Shown: positions 18,084 through 26,648 of the stretch, one piece after another
How the letters are laid out: every line of letters begins with the position of its first letter
Position numbering within the stretch: the stretch's first letter is position 1
DNA from: Prevotella sp.
GTDB lineage: Bacteria > Bacteroidota > Bacteroidia > Bacteroidales > Bacteroidaceae
Assembly: GCA_017458125.1 (NCBI GenBank)
Contig: JAFTGB010000004.1
Span: 106,241 to 170,240 of the forward strand
Direction of reading: 5' to 3'
DNA length: 64,000 nucleotides
The notes under the pieces: generated by a model
Seen by the model: only the letters and a program-made list of their open reading frames with translations
Database searches by the model: none
Told to the model about the DNA's origin: nothing
Position numbers and translations under genes: made by a program

Positions 18084-20168
18084 ATGATAAACAGCATATT
18101 GGCAGCTGCACTATTGTCGTGCGCAGTAGGCGATACCATCGTGAAACTTGACGATGTGACCGTAACGGGTCAGCAGCGTCGAGACTACCAGATGCGCTCG
18201 TCGCAGTCGGCCGTACAGGTCAACCGCGACTATCTGAGTCAGCACTTTGCGGGTAGCCTGATGCAGACGCTGCAGGGCATTCCCGGCGTCAAGGCCATGT
18301 CGATAGGTTCCGGCCAGTCGAAGCCTACCATCCGTGGTTTGGGCTTCAACCGTCTGGCGGTGAGCGAGGACGGCATCAAGCATGAAGGACAACAGTGGGG
18401 CGACGACCACGGACTGGAGATAGACCAGTTTGCCATCGACCGCGTCGAGGTCATCAAGGGTCCTGGCGCCCTGCTCTATGGCAGCGATGCCATAGGCGGC
18501 GTGCTTAGCCTTTATACCAACCACCTGCCCACCAAGCCCCTTGAGGGTGCCGTGCAGCTGTTCGGCCGTACTAACAACGAGCAGTTGGGGGTGTCGGCGC
18601 GCATCGGCGGGCGCAAGGGTAAGTTCTTCTTCCGGGCCAACGCCACGTTCATCGACTATGCCGACTACCGTGTGCCGACGGACAGCATACAATACTACTC
18701 GTACTGGATAAAGCTCAAGGACGGACGGCTGCGCAACACGGCAGGAGCAGAGCGCGACGGCAGCGTGATGGTGGGCTATGCCGGCTACAACTTCCATACC
18801 GACGTGCGCGTGTCGGACAGCTACTCGAAGAGTGGCTTCTTTGCCAACGCCCACGGCTTGGAGGTGCGCCTGAGCGACATCGACTACGACCGTTCGCGCC
18901 GCGATGTCGACCTGCCCTACCAGTGGGTGAACCACCTGAAGGTGCTCAGCCATACGACGTGGCGCACCGAGGCGACAAACGTGGAGCTGAACCTGGCCTA
19001 CCAGAACAACCTGCGCGAAGAGCTGTCGGAGCCCGTCAGCCATGGCTACATGCCTACGCCCGACGGCACGCTGGAGCGCCGCTTCAACAAGAATACCTAT
19101 ACGGCGACGTTCTCGCTGCGCCACGAGCTGGGCAGCCATGCCTTGCAGGGCGGTGTCAGCGGTGAACTGCAACGCAACCGGCGTGGCGGCTGGGGCTTCA
19201 TCATCCCCGACTTCGAGACAGGGACCTTCGGTGCCTACCTCCTGGACCGCTACACCGTGAGCGAACGGCTCATCCTGAACGCCGGAGTGCGCTACGACTT
19301 CGCGCGGACGCGTATACACAGCTACCAGGACTGGTACCAGACTCCCGTGGACGGCACGCCCACTTACCTGCAACGCTCCTCTGACATGCGGCGTTACTTC
19401 AACAGTCTGACGTGGTCGGCTGGTGTCAACTACACCGTGGGGCAGTGGCTCGTCAAGGCCAATGTGGGCAAGAGCTTCCGCGTACCCATTCCCAAGGAGT
19501 TGGGTGCCGACGGCATCAACTACCACATCTTCCGTTACGAGCGCGGCAATGCCAGCCTCGACCCTGAGGAGTCCTACCAGGTGGATGCCACTGTCAGCTG
19601 GGGCAATGGCCATGTGGAGGCGCAGGTGGAACCCTATCTGAACTATTTTCCCAACTATATCTACCTGAGTCCCACGGCCCAGTATGTCGAGGGCTTGCAA
19701 CTCTATCACTACACGCAGGCGCGTGTGCTGCGCTATGGAGTGGAGGCCCAGCTGACATGGCATGTCGATGAACACTGGCAGTTCGGCACGCAGGGCGAGT
19801 ACCTCTACGCCCGCCAGAAGTCGGGCGAGAAGAAAGGTTACACGCTGCCCTTCAGCACGCCATGGTCTGTCGACGTTGATGCCAAATACAGTTTCGACTG
19901 GAAAGGTCAGGGCTTCGTAGGCCTGAACGCCCACATCGTCGGACATCAGGACGAGATAGTCCCCCCGGAGAAGCCCACTGGCGGCTACTGGACGCTCAAC
20001 CTCTCGGCAGGCAAATACTTCCCGGTGGGCGGTGCCATGCTGAACGTGGCGCTGCATGCAGACAACCTGCTGAACCGCCGCTACTACGACCATACCAGCT
20101 ACTACCGGCTGATAGACGTGCCTGAACCGGGTCGTAACGTCAGCGTCAAGATAGGGCTGGAGTTTTAG
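18084..20168 (+). CDS. TonB-dependent outer membrane receptor (probable metal uptake)
   Basis: 694 residues from the ATG at 18084, which gives a short signal peptide (MINSILAAALLSCAVG). Next come a TonB-box-like segment (KLDDVTVTG), a plug domain (QTLQGIPGVKAM, PTIRGLGFNRLAVSEDGIKH, DRVEVIKGPGALLYGSDAIG), and a 22-strand barrel ending in NVSVKIGLEF with the usual terminal Phe. There is no N-terminal carboxypeptidase-like domain as in SusC, so this is a classic siderophore or metal-type receptor. Flanking His-rich genes point to a divalent metal ligand. The plug sequence IKHEGQQWGDDHGLEID resembles zinc receptors of the ZnuD group. Substrate remains an inference. Confidence 0.9.
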   Translation: MINSILAAALLSCAVGDTIVKLDDVTVTGQQRRDYQMRSSQSAVQVNRDYLSQHFAGSLMQTLQGIPGVKAMSIGSGQSKPTIRGLGFNRLAVSEDGIKHEGQQWGDDHGLEIDQFAIDRVEVIKGPGALLYGSDAIGGVLSLYTNHLPTKPLEGAVQLFGRTNNEQLGVSARIGGRKGKFFFRANATFIDYADYRVPTDSIQYYSYWIKLKDGRLRNTAGAERDGSVMVGYAGYNFHTDVRVSDSYSKSGFFANAHGLEVRLSDIDYDRSRRDVDLPYQWVNHLKVLSHTTWRTEATNVELNLAYQNNLREELSEPVSHGYMPTPDGTLERRFNKNTYTATFSLRHELGSHALQGGVSGELQRNRRGGWGFIIPDFETGTFGAYLLDRYTVSERLILNAGVRYDFARTRIHSYQDWYQTPVDGTPTYLQRSSDMRRYFNSLTWSAGVNYTVGQWLVKANVGKSFRVPIPKELGADGINYHIFRYERGNASLDPEESYQVDATVSWGNGHVEAQVEPYLNYFPNYIYLSPTAQYVEGLQLYHYTQARVLRYGVEAQLTWHVDEHWQFGTQGEYLYARQKSGEKKGYTLPFSTPWSVDVDAKYSFDWKGQGFVGLNAHIVGHQDEIVPPEKPTGGYWTLNLSAGKYFPVGGAMLNVALHADNLLNRRYYDHTSYYRLIDVPEPGRNVSVKIGLEF

Positions 20169-20197
20169 TTGATTAAGAAATAAAAATTAAAATTAAA

Positions 20198-20713
20198 ATG
20201 AAAACAAGTAATATCTATACACTTCTTGCGACAGTTCTTCTCTCAGTGTTCATCCTTGGTGTCACTGCTTGCGGCAGCGACGATGACGGCGGCAACGGCA
20301 AAGACATGACCTATCCCGTTATCAGCACTGAGGGTATTACCGCCAACCCCATCGACTGTCAGGTCTACCACCGGGGCGACGTCATCCCCTTCTGCTACCT
20401 CTTCTCTGACGACACGGAGTTAGGGTCGTACAACATCGAGATACACAGCAACTTCGACCACCACACCCACAGTCACTCGTCGGTAGAGTGTCACCACGAC
20501 CACGAAGAAGAAGAGGCTGACACCGAGCCCGCCAACCCGTGGGTGTTCAACCGGAGTTATATCATCCCTGCCGGACAGCGTAGCTACAAGGCACAGCTTG
20601 ACATACCCATTCCCGCTGACATTACTCCCGGCGACTACCATTTCATGGTGCGTCTTACCGACCGTGCCGGTTGGCAGCAACTGCATGCTGTGGCTATTGA
20701 GATAGAAGATTAA
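20198..20713 (+). CDS. His-rich DUF4625-type lipoprotein
   Basis: A 171-residue lipoprotein (signal ending VTACGSDDDGG) with one immunoglobulin-like beta domain of the DUF4625 type. A loop near the middle is packed with metal ligands (HSNFDHHTHSHSSVECHHDH, then EEEEAD). It follows the TonB receptor by 30 bp and is probably co-transcribed. A metal-binding accessory role at the cell surface is likely, capturing ion for the receptor. The His cluster is directly seen; the zinc preference is inferred. Confidence 0.75.
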   Translation: MKTSNIYTLLATVLLSVFILGVTACGSDDDGGNGKDMTYPVISTEGITANPIDCQVYHRGDVIPFCYLFSDDTELGSYNIEIHSNFDHHTHSHSSVECHHDHEEEEADTEPANPWVFNRSYIIPAGQRSYKAQLDIPIPADITPGDYHFMVRLTDRAGWQQLHAVAIEIED

Positions 20714-20731
20714 AATCAAAAAAACATAGAA

Positions 20732-21241
20732 ATGGCATTAATTAAGTCTTACCGCGGTCTGACGCCCAAGTGGGGCAAAGACTGTTACTTCAGTGAAAAC
20801 GCCACCATCGTGGGCGACGTGACGATGGGCGACGAGTGTAGCGTCTGGTTCAATGCCGTGGTGCGCGGCGACGTGGCTCCCATCACCATCGGCAACTGTA
20901 CCAACGTGCAGGACGGCAGTTGCGTACATGTGACGCACGAGACGGGACCGACGCACATCGGCAACTACGTCACCATTGGTCATAATGTCACCGTACACGC
21001 CTGCACCATCCACGACCATGCCCTCATCGGCATGGGCTCCACGCTGCTCGATGGCTGCGAGGTGGGCGAGGGGGCCATAGTGGCCGCCGGTGCCTTAGTG
21101 TTGCAGAACACGAAGATTCCGCCTCATGAGATATGGGGTGGGGTGCCGGCCAAGTACATTAAACCTACGCGGCCCGGTCAGACGGATAATGCCGAGCACT
21201 ATGTGGCGTACTCGAAATATTATTTAAGTGAAGAATATTAG
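20732..21241 (+). CDS. Gamma-class carbonic anhydrase-like hexapeptide protein
   Basis: A 169-residue left-handed beta-helix protein with hexapeptide repeats (KDCYFSENATIVGDVTMGDE, VVRGDVAPITIGNCTNVQDG). It has the gamma carbonic anhydrase ligand pattern (HVTHETGPTHIGNYVTIGHN), with three histidines in place for a metal. Members are trimeric, cytosolic, and may hydrate CO2 or act as acyltransferases. It starts 18 bp after the DUF4625 lipoprotein and may share its transcript, which would again fit metal use. Its TAG stop is the first triplet of a GCAAGA-type repeat that extends into the next gene. Confidence 0.88.
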   Translation: MALIKSYRGLTPKWGKDCYFSENATIVGDVTMGDECSVWFNAVVRGDVAPITIGNCTNVQDGSCVHVTHETGPTHIGNYVTIGHNVTVHACTIHDHALIGMGSTLLDGCEVGEGAIVAAGALVLQNTKIPPHEIWGGVPAKYIKPTRPGQTDNAEHYVAYSKYYLSEEY

Positions 21242-21334
21242 AAGCAAGAAGCAAGAGACAAGAAGCAAGAGGCAAGAGAATACTCAAACATCAGACATTT
21301 CTCTTGCTTCTTGTTTCTTGTCTCTTGCCTCTAA
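21239..21334. repeat. GCAAGA-type inverted repeat shared by two convergent gene ends
   Basis: The left arm starts with the TAG stop of the carbonic anhydrase gene and continues AAGCAAGAAGCAAGAG. The right arm is its complement and encodes the last 15 residues of the metallophosphoesterase. The loop contains ACTCAAACATCAGAC, the same as in the copy near 4.0 kb. Confidence 0.88.
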
Positions 21335-22432
21335 ATTCACTTGAAGAACGACATACTCCGAGCGCGTGCCGATGCGGAACTTGCCGCCCCAGATGCCAAG
21401 ACCGCTGCTGATGTAGTAACGGGTGTGGCCGCGCTGGTGTGAGCCGAAGGCACACTCATAGATGCTCTCGGTAATCCACGAGATGGGCCAGACCTGTCCG
21501 TGGTGGGTGTGTCCGCTGAACTGGAAGTCGATGCCCTCGCGCTCAGCCTGCTCTAAGTGGTAGGGCTGGTGGTCGAGCAAGAGGGAGTAGCGAGCTGTTG
21601 TGTTCCCTTCGGGGGACGACAGGGGGGCTACTATCTTCTTCAACGCCTTACGGTGCTTGTTCGTACGGTCGTCGCGGCCAATGATACACAGTTCACCGAC
21701 GGTAATCGCCGTGTCGCGCAGCAGGTGGATGCCCGCATCCTTGTAGAATTGCTGGGCCTCCGGCTCGCCGCTGTAGTATTCGTGGTTGCCCAGACAGGCG
21801 TAGACGGGAGCTTTCAGCCGGCGAAACTCCTCGTGCATCCGCTCGTCGCGCAGGGGACGCATGGAACCGTCGATGATGTCGCCGGCAATGAGCACCAAGT
21901 CCGGTGCCTCGGCGTTCACCATGTCCACCCACCGGTGCAGCTCGTCGCGCTGGTTGTGGTAGCCTAAGTGCAGGTCGCTCATCATGACCAGACGGACGGG
22001 CTTCGTCACTTTGGGTGACGTGACGGTCAGCTCCTCGCGGTATTTGTGCTGGTAGTGCAGGTTGGCATAGACGAAGAGGACGACCATGAACACCGTGATG
22101 CCCACCGCCATCCATGTGTTATTATATAATAAGGTACGCGGCACGAGGCGCACCAGTCGTCCCAAGTCAAGCACCAGAAACAGCATGAACAGGTAGAGCA
22201 GCACGAAGATGCTCGACGTGCCCACCTCGTAGACGGCAGTAGCTAATGGCATGGGCATGCTGTCGGTGCTGCGCCGTATGCCGGCAAACATAAGGAGGAA
22301 CGAACCCGCCAGCAGTGCTACCACTAACAGTTTCCATATCCAGTGCAGTGGCAGCAGGCACCACACATGCCAGCCAATGTAGGCTATGGCCAACAGCGGC
22401 AGCAGGGTAAAAGCAATCATCCACAAATTCAT
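21284..22432 (-). CDS. Membrane-anchored metallophosphoesterase (YkuE-like)
   Basis: A 382-residue protein with four N-terminal membrane helices (residues 1-130) and a calcineurin-like phosphoesterase domain. The metal motifs are SDLHLGYHN, LIAGDIIDG, LGNHEYYSG and SGHTHHGQVWPI. Substrates of this group include lipid phosphoesters such as UDP-diacylglucosamine relatives, but the substrate here is unknown. Residues 368-382 (EARDKKQEAREMSDV) are encoded by a GCAAGA-type repeat, and a GGGG-rich segment (21604-21634) is read in frame within the catalytic domain (around APLSSPEGN). A TACCTTTG box lies only 8 bp before the start, so the mRNA leader is nearly absent. Confidence 0.88.
   Translation of the reverse strand: MNLWMIAFTLLPLLAIAYIGWHVWCLLPLHWIWKLLVVALLAGSFLLMFAGIRRSTDSMPMPLATAVYEVGTSSIFVLLYLFMLFLVLDLGRLVRLVPRTLLYNNTWMAVGITVFMVVLFVYANLHYQHKYREELTVTSPKVTKPVRLVMMSDLHLGYHNQRDELHRWVDMVNAEAPDLVLIAGDIIDGSMRPLRDERMHEEFRRLKAPVYACLGNHEYYSGEPEAQQFYKDAGIHLLRDTAITVGELCIIGRDDRTNKHRKALKKIVAPLSSPEGNTTARYSLLLDHQPYHLEQAEREGIDFQFSGHTHHGQVWPISWITESIYECAFGSHQRGHTRYYISSGLGIWGGKFRIGTRSEYVVLQVNLEARDKKQEAREMSDV
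21604..21634. repeat. GGGG-rich segment inside the metallophosphoesterase gene
   Basis: Similar over about 30 bp to the 3' end of gltX (9437-9466): CCCTTCGGGGG, spacer, AGGGGGGCT. It keeps the reading frame. Tentative repeat family. Confidence 0.4.
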
Positions 22433-22440
22433 AATGGGTG

Positions 22441-22448
22441 CAAAGGTA
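22441..22448 (-). promoter_or_regulatory. -7 box of the metallophosphoesterase gene
   Basis: TACCTTTG on the minus strand, 8 bp from the ATG at 22432. A leader of only a few nucleotides is predicted. Confidence 0.55.
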
Positions 22449-22469
22449 GTCGTTTTTCGTCTATTCTTT

Positions 22470-24710
22470 ATGAAGCAGCTGTTACTTTTTTACTTTTTTA
22501 TCTTTTTCCCCGTCATGGGTTGGGCGCAGCCAGAGACCTATACATGGACAACACCCAGTAAGAATGCGTCGGAGTCGATGCCGTGTGGTGGCGGCGACGT
22601 GGGCTTGAACGTATGGTGCGAGGATGGCGACGTGCTGTTCTACCTGTCACGCTCCGGCTGTTTCGACGAAAACAACACGCTGCTCAAGTTAGGGCGCTTC
22701 CGCATCCGCCTGACCAACCCCTTCACGATGCAGTCGTTCCGCCAGCAGCTGGTGCTGCGCGACGGCTACTGCCAGGTCACCGACGGACAACGGTGGATTC
22801 AGATATGGGTCGACATTGAAAAGCCCGTGGTGCATGTCGAGGTGTCGATAGAGAAAGAGAAGACCGGCGTGGAGGTGACCTACGAGTCGTGGCGTACCCG
22901 TGACCGCGTGCTGACCAGCCGTGAGCGCTTCCAGTCGAGCTATAAGTTTGCGGCTCCTAAGGGGCTGACCACTCGCCGCGACAGCATCATCGCTGCTGCC
23001 GACAGCATCACCTTCTTCCACCAGAACGGCCCGGTGACCATCTTCGATGCCACCGTCAGCCAGCAGCGCATGGATGCCGTCAAAGACCGTCTCTACAATC
23101 CGCTGAAGAACCTCGTCTTCGGCGGTCGCATGCATGGCGACCAGTTTGTGTTCAGCCAGAAGACGCAGGGACGCTATGCCAGCACCGACTTTGAGGGGTG
23201 GACGTACGTTTCGCGGCATCCCTCGCAGCGTCACGCCCTGACCATCACCATGGCCACCGTGCAGGGCAGCATTGGCGAGTGGCAGTCCGTGCTGGCAGAG
23301 ACCGAGCGGCAGATACAGACCAAGCGCGACTGTAAGGTGACGCGCGACTGGTGGCACCAGTTCTGGCAGCGCAGCTATATCTCTCTCACTTCTCATCGCT
23401 CACCGCTCACCGCTATCGTCCGTAACTACACGCTGTTCCGCTACATGCTGGCTTGCAACAGCCGGGGGCAGTGGCCGACGAAGTTCAATGGCGGACTCTT
23501 TACCTTCGATCCGGAGTATGTCAACAGCAGCGACGACTACCGCCTGTCACCCGATTTCCGCAACTGGGGCGGTGGCGTGCACACGGCGCAAAATCAGCGG
23601 CTGGTTTACTGGCCCATGCTCAAGAACGGCGACTACGACCTGCTGTTGCCGCAACTCGACTTCTACCTTAATATATATAAGAATGCCGAGGAGCGTTCTC
23701 GCCTCTATTGGGGTCACGAGGGTGCTTGCCTGACGGAACAGATAGAGAACTACGGACTGCCCTGCTTCCCCGAGTATGGCACGAAACGCCCCGTCGGCTT
23801 CGACCCCGGCATGGAGCGCAACGCATGGTTGGAGTACGAGTGGGACACCTGCTTAGAGTTCTGCATGATGGCCTTGGAAGCCCATCGCTACTGTGGCATG
23901 GATATCACGAAGTACATCCCCATGATACGGTCGTGCCTCACCTTCTTCGACGAGCACTACCAGTGGCTGGCCAACCAGCGCGGTGCCAAGCGCTTGGACG
24001 GCAACGGCCATTTGGTGCTCTATCCTGGCAGTGGAGGCGAGACTTTCAAGGGAGCGTACAACTCCACCAGCACCATCGCCGCCCTGCGCACTGTCGCTCA
24101 GGCACTGATGGACTATGAGGGTGCTAATGGAAGCGATAATTCTCAACTCCTTAGTCGTCTCCCCTCCATCACTGTACGCGACAGCATGATACAGCCAGCA
24201 CTGCACTACGAACGCGTGCAGAACGTGGAGACTACCCAGCTTTATCCCGTTTTCCCGTGGCGCATGTACGGTGTGGGGCGTCCCGACCTCGACATTGCCC
24301 GCAATACTTACCAGAACGACACGCTGGCTCTTAAGTTCCGTTCGCATGTGGGCTGGAAGCAGGATGCCATCTGGGCCGCCTGCCTCGGCTTGACCGATGA
24401 GGCCCGACGTCTCGTCACCCTCAAGTTAGGCGACGGTCCGCACCGCTTCCCGGCTTTCTGGGGACCGGGCTACGACTGGACGCCTGACCATAACTGGGGC
24501 GGCTCTGGCATGATAGCCTTGCAGGAAATGCTCCTTCAGGAAGTCGGCGACACGCTCTATCTCTTCCCTGCCTGGCCGCGCGAGTGGGACGTCCGCTTCC
24601 GTCTGCATGCCTCGCGTGGCACGGTTGTTGAGGCCGAACTGCGTCAGGGACACGTCGTCAACGTCACCGTCACCCCTGCTTCCCGTCAGAAAGACATCGC
24701 TTACCCCTAA
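22470..24710 (+). CDS. Secreted DUF5703 / alpha-toroid glycosidase-like protein
   Basis: 746 residues from the ATG at 22470, which begins a signal peptide (MKQLLLFYFFIFFPVMGWAQ); the frame is open further upstream but overlaps the divergent gene's promoter. The N-terminal 250 residues match DUF5703 (TYTWTTPSKNASESMPCGGG, DVGLNVWCEDGDVLFYLSRS). The rest is rich in helices typical of the (alpha/alpha)6 toroid of GH95-like enzymes (PGMERNAWLEYEWDTCLEFC, GNGHLVLYPGSGGETFKGAY). It probably acts on a polysaccharide in the periplasm. No SusC/SusD pair is near, so it is an orphan enzyme. A TCAC-rich tandem (23383-23413) is read in frame between the two domains. Confidence 0.78.
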   Translation: MKQLLLFYFFIFFPVMGWAQPETYTWTTPSKNASESMPCGGGDVGLNVWCEDGDVLFYLSRSGCFDENNTLLKLGRFRIRLTNPFTMQSFRQQLVLRDGYCQVTDGQRWIQIWVDIEKPVVHVEVSIEKEKTGVEVTYESWRTRDRVLTSRERFQSSYKFAAPKGLTTRRDSIIAAADSITFFHQNGPVTIFDATVSQQRMDAVKDRLYNPLKNLVFGGRMHGDQFVFSQKTQGRYASTDFEGWTYVSRHPSQRHALTITMATVQGSIGEWQSVLAETERQIQTKRDCKVTRDWWHQFWQRSYISLTSHRSPLTAIVRNYTLFRYMLACNSRGQWPTKFNGGLFTFDPEYVNSSDDYRLSPDFRNWGGGVHTAQNQRLVYWPMLKNGDYDLLLPQLDFYLNIYKNAEERSRLYWGHEGACLTEQIENYGLPCFPEYGTKRPVGFDPGMERNAWLEYEWDTCLEFCMMALEAHRYCGMDITKYIPMIRSCLTFFDEHYQWLANQRGAKRLDGNGHLVLYPGSGGETFKGAYNSTSTIAALRTVAQALMDYEGANGSDNSQLLSRLPSITVRDSMIQPALHYERVQNVETTQLYPVFPWRMYGVGRPDLDIARNTYQNDTLALKFRSHVGWKQDAIWAACLGLTDEARRLVTLKLGDGPHRFPAFWGPGYDWTPDHNWGGSGMIALQEMLLQEVGDTLYLFPAWPREWDVRFRLHASRGTVVEAELRQGHVVNVTVTPASRQKDIAYP
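23383..23413 (+). repeat. TCAC-rich tandem in frame in the DUF5703 gene
   Basis: Units CTCACTT, CTCATCG, CTCACCG, CTCACCG follow one another and code LTSHRSPLT. It resembles the TTCACTC repeats in waaA and ispG but is more diverged. Confidence 0.45.
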
Positions 24711-24860
24711 CCATTCATCACAAAAAAACACCGCCTGTGCACTCACGTGCTCGGCGGCGAACAATCCAATTACTATGAAAAAACTACTAACCTTATTATG
24801 ACGTATGAATCTATGTTCGTTGTCTGTCTTATCTGTTTCGCTGATGCAAAGGTAAAAAGA

Positions 24861-24901
24861 AAACGGGGCGTTCGCAAAAACTTTCAGCGAACGCCCCGTT
24901 T
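24861..24901. terminator. Bidirectional terminator between the DUF5703 gene and mdh
   Basis: A perfect 15-bp stem AAACGGGGCGTTCGC / GCGAACGCCCCGTTT, loop 11 nt, serving the two convergent genes. Upstream at 24775-24801 is an 8-codon open frame MKKLLTLL with a stop, possibly a broken signal peptide start. Confidence 0.85.
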
Positions 24902-24935
24902 CTTATAGCGAAACCTCTTTAATAATTCTCAATTA

Positions 24936-25928
24936 TCAAAGGTTCGGGTTAATCTTGCTCCACTCAGCAATGGGCGGCACGATGTTCAGCGTCACCAGCT
25001 CGTCGCGCATCTTGCACAGGTGCTCGTAGCTCTGGTCCAGCTTGGCGTTCTCCTCGGCAGTACCCTGGGGAACCTCAAACTTGGCACCATCCTTAGTCAT
25101 GGTGGTCTTCATGGCCATCATGATGTGGTCATACTTGTCCGTCTTCACATACGTGCCTACGGGGAAGCGGAACGGCTCACCGCCCATAGCGGCGCGAATC
25201 ATCTCGACGCTCAGGTACGCCGGGCTCTGGAATGACGAGCGGCCGCGCAGCTCGATGATCTTGGCACCACCCTTGGTGACGTCGACCTTCATCTGCTCCC
25301 ACTCTTCGGCGGGGAACTCGTCAGTGCCGATGATGTCGGTCAGCTTGCGACCCTTAATCTCCACATGGCTGCCGAAGACGGCCATCTGCTCGCCGTGACC
25401 GCCGTAGGTGGCACAGCCCGTAATCTCGCACTGCTTTACGCCGAACTTCTTGGCCAGGGCCGACTGCAGACGAGTGGTGTCCAGACCGGCCAGCGTCGTC
25501 ACCTGTCCGGGTTTCAGACCGCTGTAGAGCAGCGTCACCAGTCCCGTCAGGTCAGCAGGGTTGAAGATGATGACGACGTGCTTCACGTCAGGACAATACT
25601 TCTTGATGTTCTGACCCAGCTCCTCGGCTATCTTGCAGTTGCCGGCCAGCAGGTCTTCGCGCGTCATGCCGGCCTTGCGGGGAGCACCGCCGCTGGAGAT
25701 GATGTACTTGGCACCACGGAAAGCCTCCTCGGCATTGGTGGTGGCCACGATGTTCACGTCATCGAAACCGCTCTGGCGCATCTCCTCGGCCACGCCCTCG
25801 GGCGAGAATACGTCGTACAGACAGATTTCACTGGTCAAGCCCATCATCAGGGCACTCTGAGCCATGTTTGAGCCAATCATGCCGGCGGCGCCGACGATGG
25901 TCAGTTTGTCGTTAGTTAAAAATGCCAT
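24936..25928 (-). CDS. mdh: Malate dehydrogenase
   Basis: A 330-residue NAD-dependent dehydrogenase of the LDH/MDH superfamily interconverting malate and oxaloacetate, central to the reductive fumarate/succinate branch in Bacteroidales. Seen: a Rossmann start (KLTIVGAAGMIGSNMAQSAL), the SSGGAPRKAGMTREDLLAGN loop with the substrate-binding arginine, IIFNPADLTG, and a catalytic-region GCATYGGHGEQM with the active-site His. The length is slightly above the typical 312 residues. The start at 25928 (MAFLTNDKL) follows a TATCTTTG box (complement of 25972-25979) with about 43 bp between. Confidence 0.93.
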   Translation of the reverse strand: MAFLTNDKLTIVGAAGMIGSNMAQSALMMGLTSEICLYDVFSPEGVAEEMRQSGFDDVNIVATTNAEEAFRGAKYIISSGGAPRKAGMTREDLLAGNCKIAEELGQNIKKYCPDVKHVVIIFNPADLTGLVTLLYSGLKPGQVTTLAGLDTTRLQSALAKKFGVKQCEITGCATYGGHGEQMAVFGSHVEIKGRKLTDIIGTDEFPAEEWEQMKVDVTKGGAKIIELRGRSSFQSPAYLSVEMIRAAMGGEPFRFPVGTYVKTDKYDHIMMAMKTTMTKDGAKFEVPQGTAEENAKLDQSYEHLCKMRDELVTLNIVPPIAEWSKINPNL

Positions 25929-25971
25929 AACAATTTACTATTTACAATATTTGCTGTTTAAGATTTGTTTG

Positions 25972-25979
25972 CAAAGATA
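25972..25979 (-). promoter_or_regulatory. -7 box of mdh
   Basis: TATCTTTG on the minus strand, TAnnTTTG consensus, 43 bp before the ATG. Confidence 0.6.
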
Positions 25980-26128
25980 CGAAATTATTCTCAAACCCCA
26001 AGCCCCTTTCCTTATTTTAAATATTATTTAATATGTCATTCCCCGCCCTTTGCAAAGTCAACGTGACAAAAAGCGGCTTACTGCGGAGAATTATGCTCCG
26101 GAAATGAGCGTTTCTTCTCGAAAGTTCG

Positions 26129-26136
26129 TAAATTTG
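26129..26136 (+). promoter_or_regulatory. -7 box of greA
   Basis: TAAATTTG, 35 bp before the greA ATG at 26172. Confidence 0.6.
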
Positions 26137-26171
26137 CAGCTGTTTAACTTCAAACGTATCTTTTGTCAACT

Positions 26172-26636
26172 ATGGAATATATGTCTCAGGAGGGCTACGA
26201 CAAGCTGGTAGCCGAACTCCGTCAGTTAGAGAGTGTCGAGCTGCCCCGTGTCAGGGAGGCCATTGCCGAGGCCCGCGACAAGGGGGACTTGAGCGAGAAC
26301 TTCGAGTACCACGCTGCCAAGCGCGAGCAGGCGCGCCTCTTAGGGCGCATCCGCTTCAAGCAGCGCGTGCTGGAGTTTGCGCGAGTCATCGACACCAAGC
26401 GTCTCGGCTCCGATGTCGTCGGCCTTCTTACGCGTGTCGAGATGACCAACCTGCGCAATGGTGCCCGCATGGCTTACACCATTGTCAGTCCTCACGAGGC
26501 CAACCTGCGCGAGGGCAAAATCTCCGTGAAGTCGCCCGTTGCCCAGGCCCTGCTCAACAAGTCCGTCGGCGACGTTGTCGAGGTGCGTGTCCCTGCTGGT
26601 GTGCAGCAGTTGCGCATCGAGAGCATCACGCTCTGA
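26172..26636 (+). CDS. greA: Transcription elongation factor GreA
   Basis: A 154-residue protein that rescues backtracked RNA polymerase by stimulating transcript cleavage. The N-terminal coiled coil carries the acidic tip (EAIAEARDKGDLSENFEYHA) and the GKISVKSPVAQALLNKSVGD segment near the C-terminus is the family signature. The ATG at 26172 (MEYMSQEGYDKL) is chosen over the in-frame TTG at 26163; a second ATG at 26181 is also possible. Convergent with xerD, leaving only 12 bp between the stop codons. Confidence 0.95.
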   Translation: MEYMSQEGYDKLVAELRQLESVELPRVREAIAEARDKGDLSENFEYHAAKREQARLLGRIRFKQRVLEFARVIDTKRLGSDVVGLLTRVEMTNLRNGARMAYTIVSPHEANLREGKISVKSPVAQALLNKSVGDVVEVRVPAGVQQLRIESITL

Positions 26637-26648
26637 GCGCCCTTCCCC

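Noticed and set aside
18111-20093. 660-codon minus-strand frame opposite the TonB receptor gene
   Set aside because: Antisense shadow caused by GC-rich third positions; the plus-strand protein has all receptor motifs.
24775-24801. Leader peptide MKKLLTLL before a hairpin as an attenuator
   Set aside because: The hairpin is best explained as a two-way terminator for convergent genes; no regulated gene follows on the plus strand.
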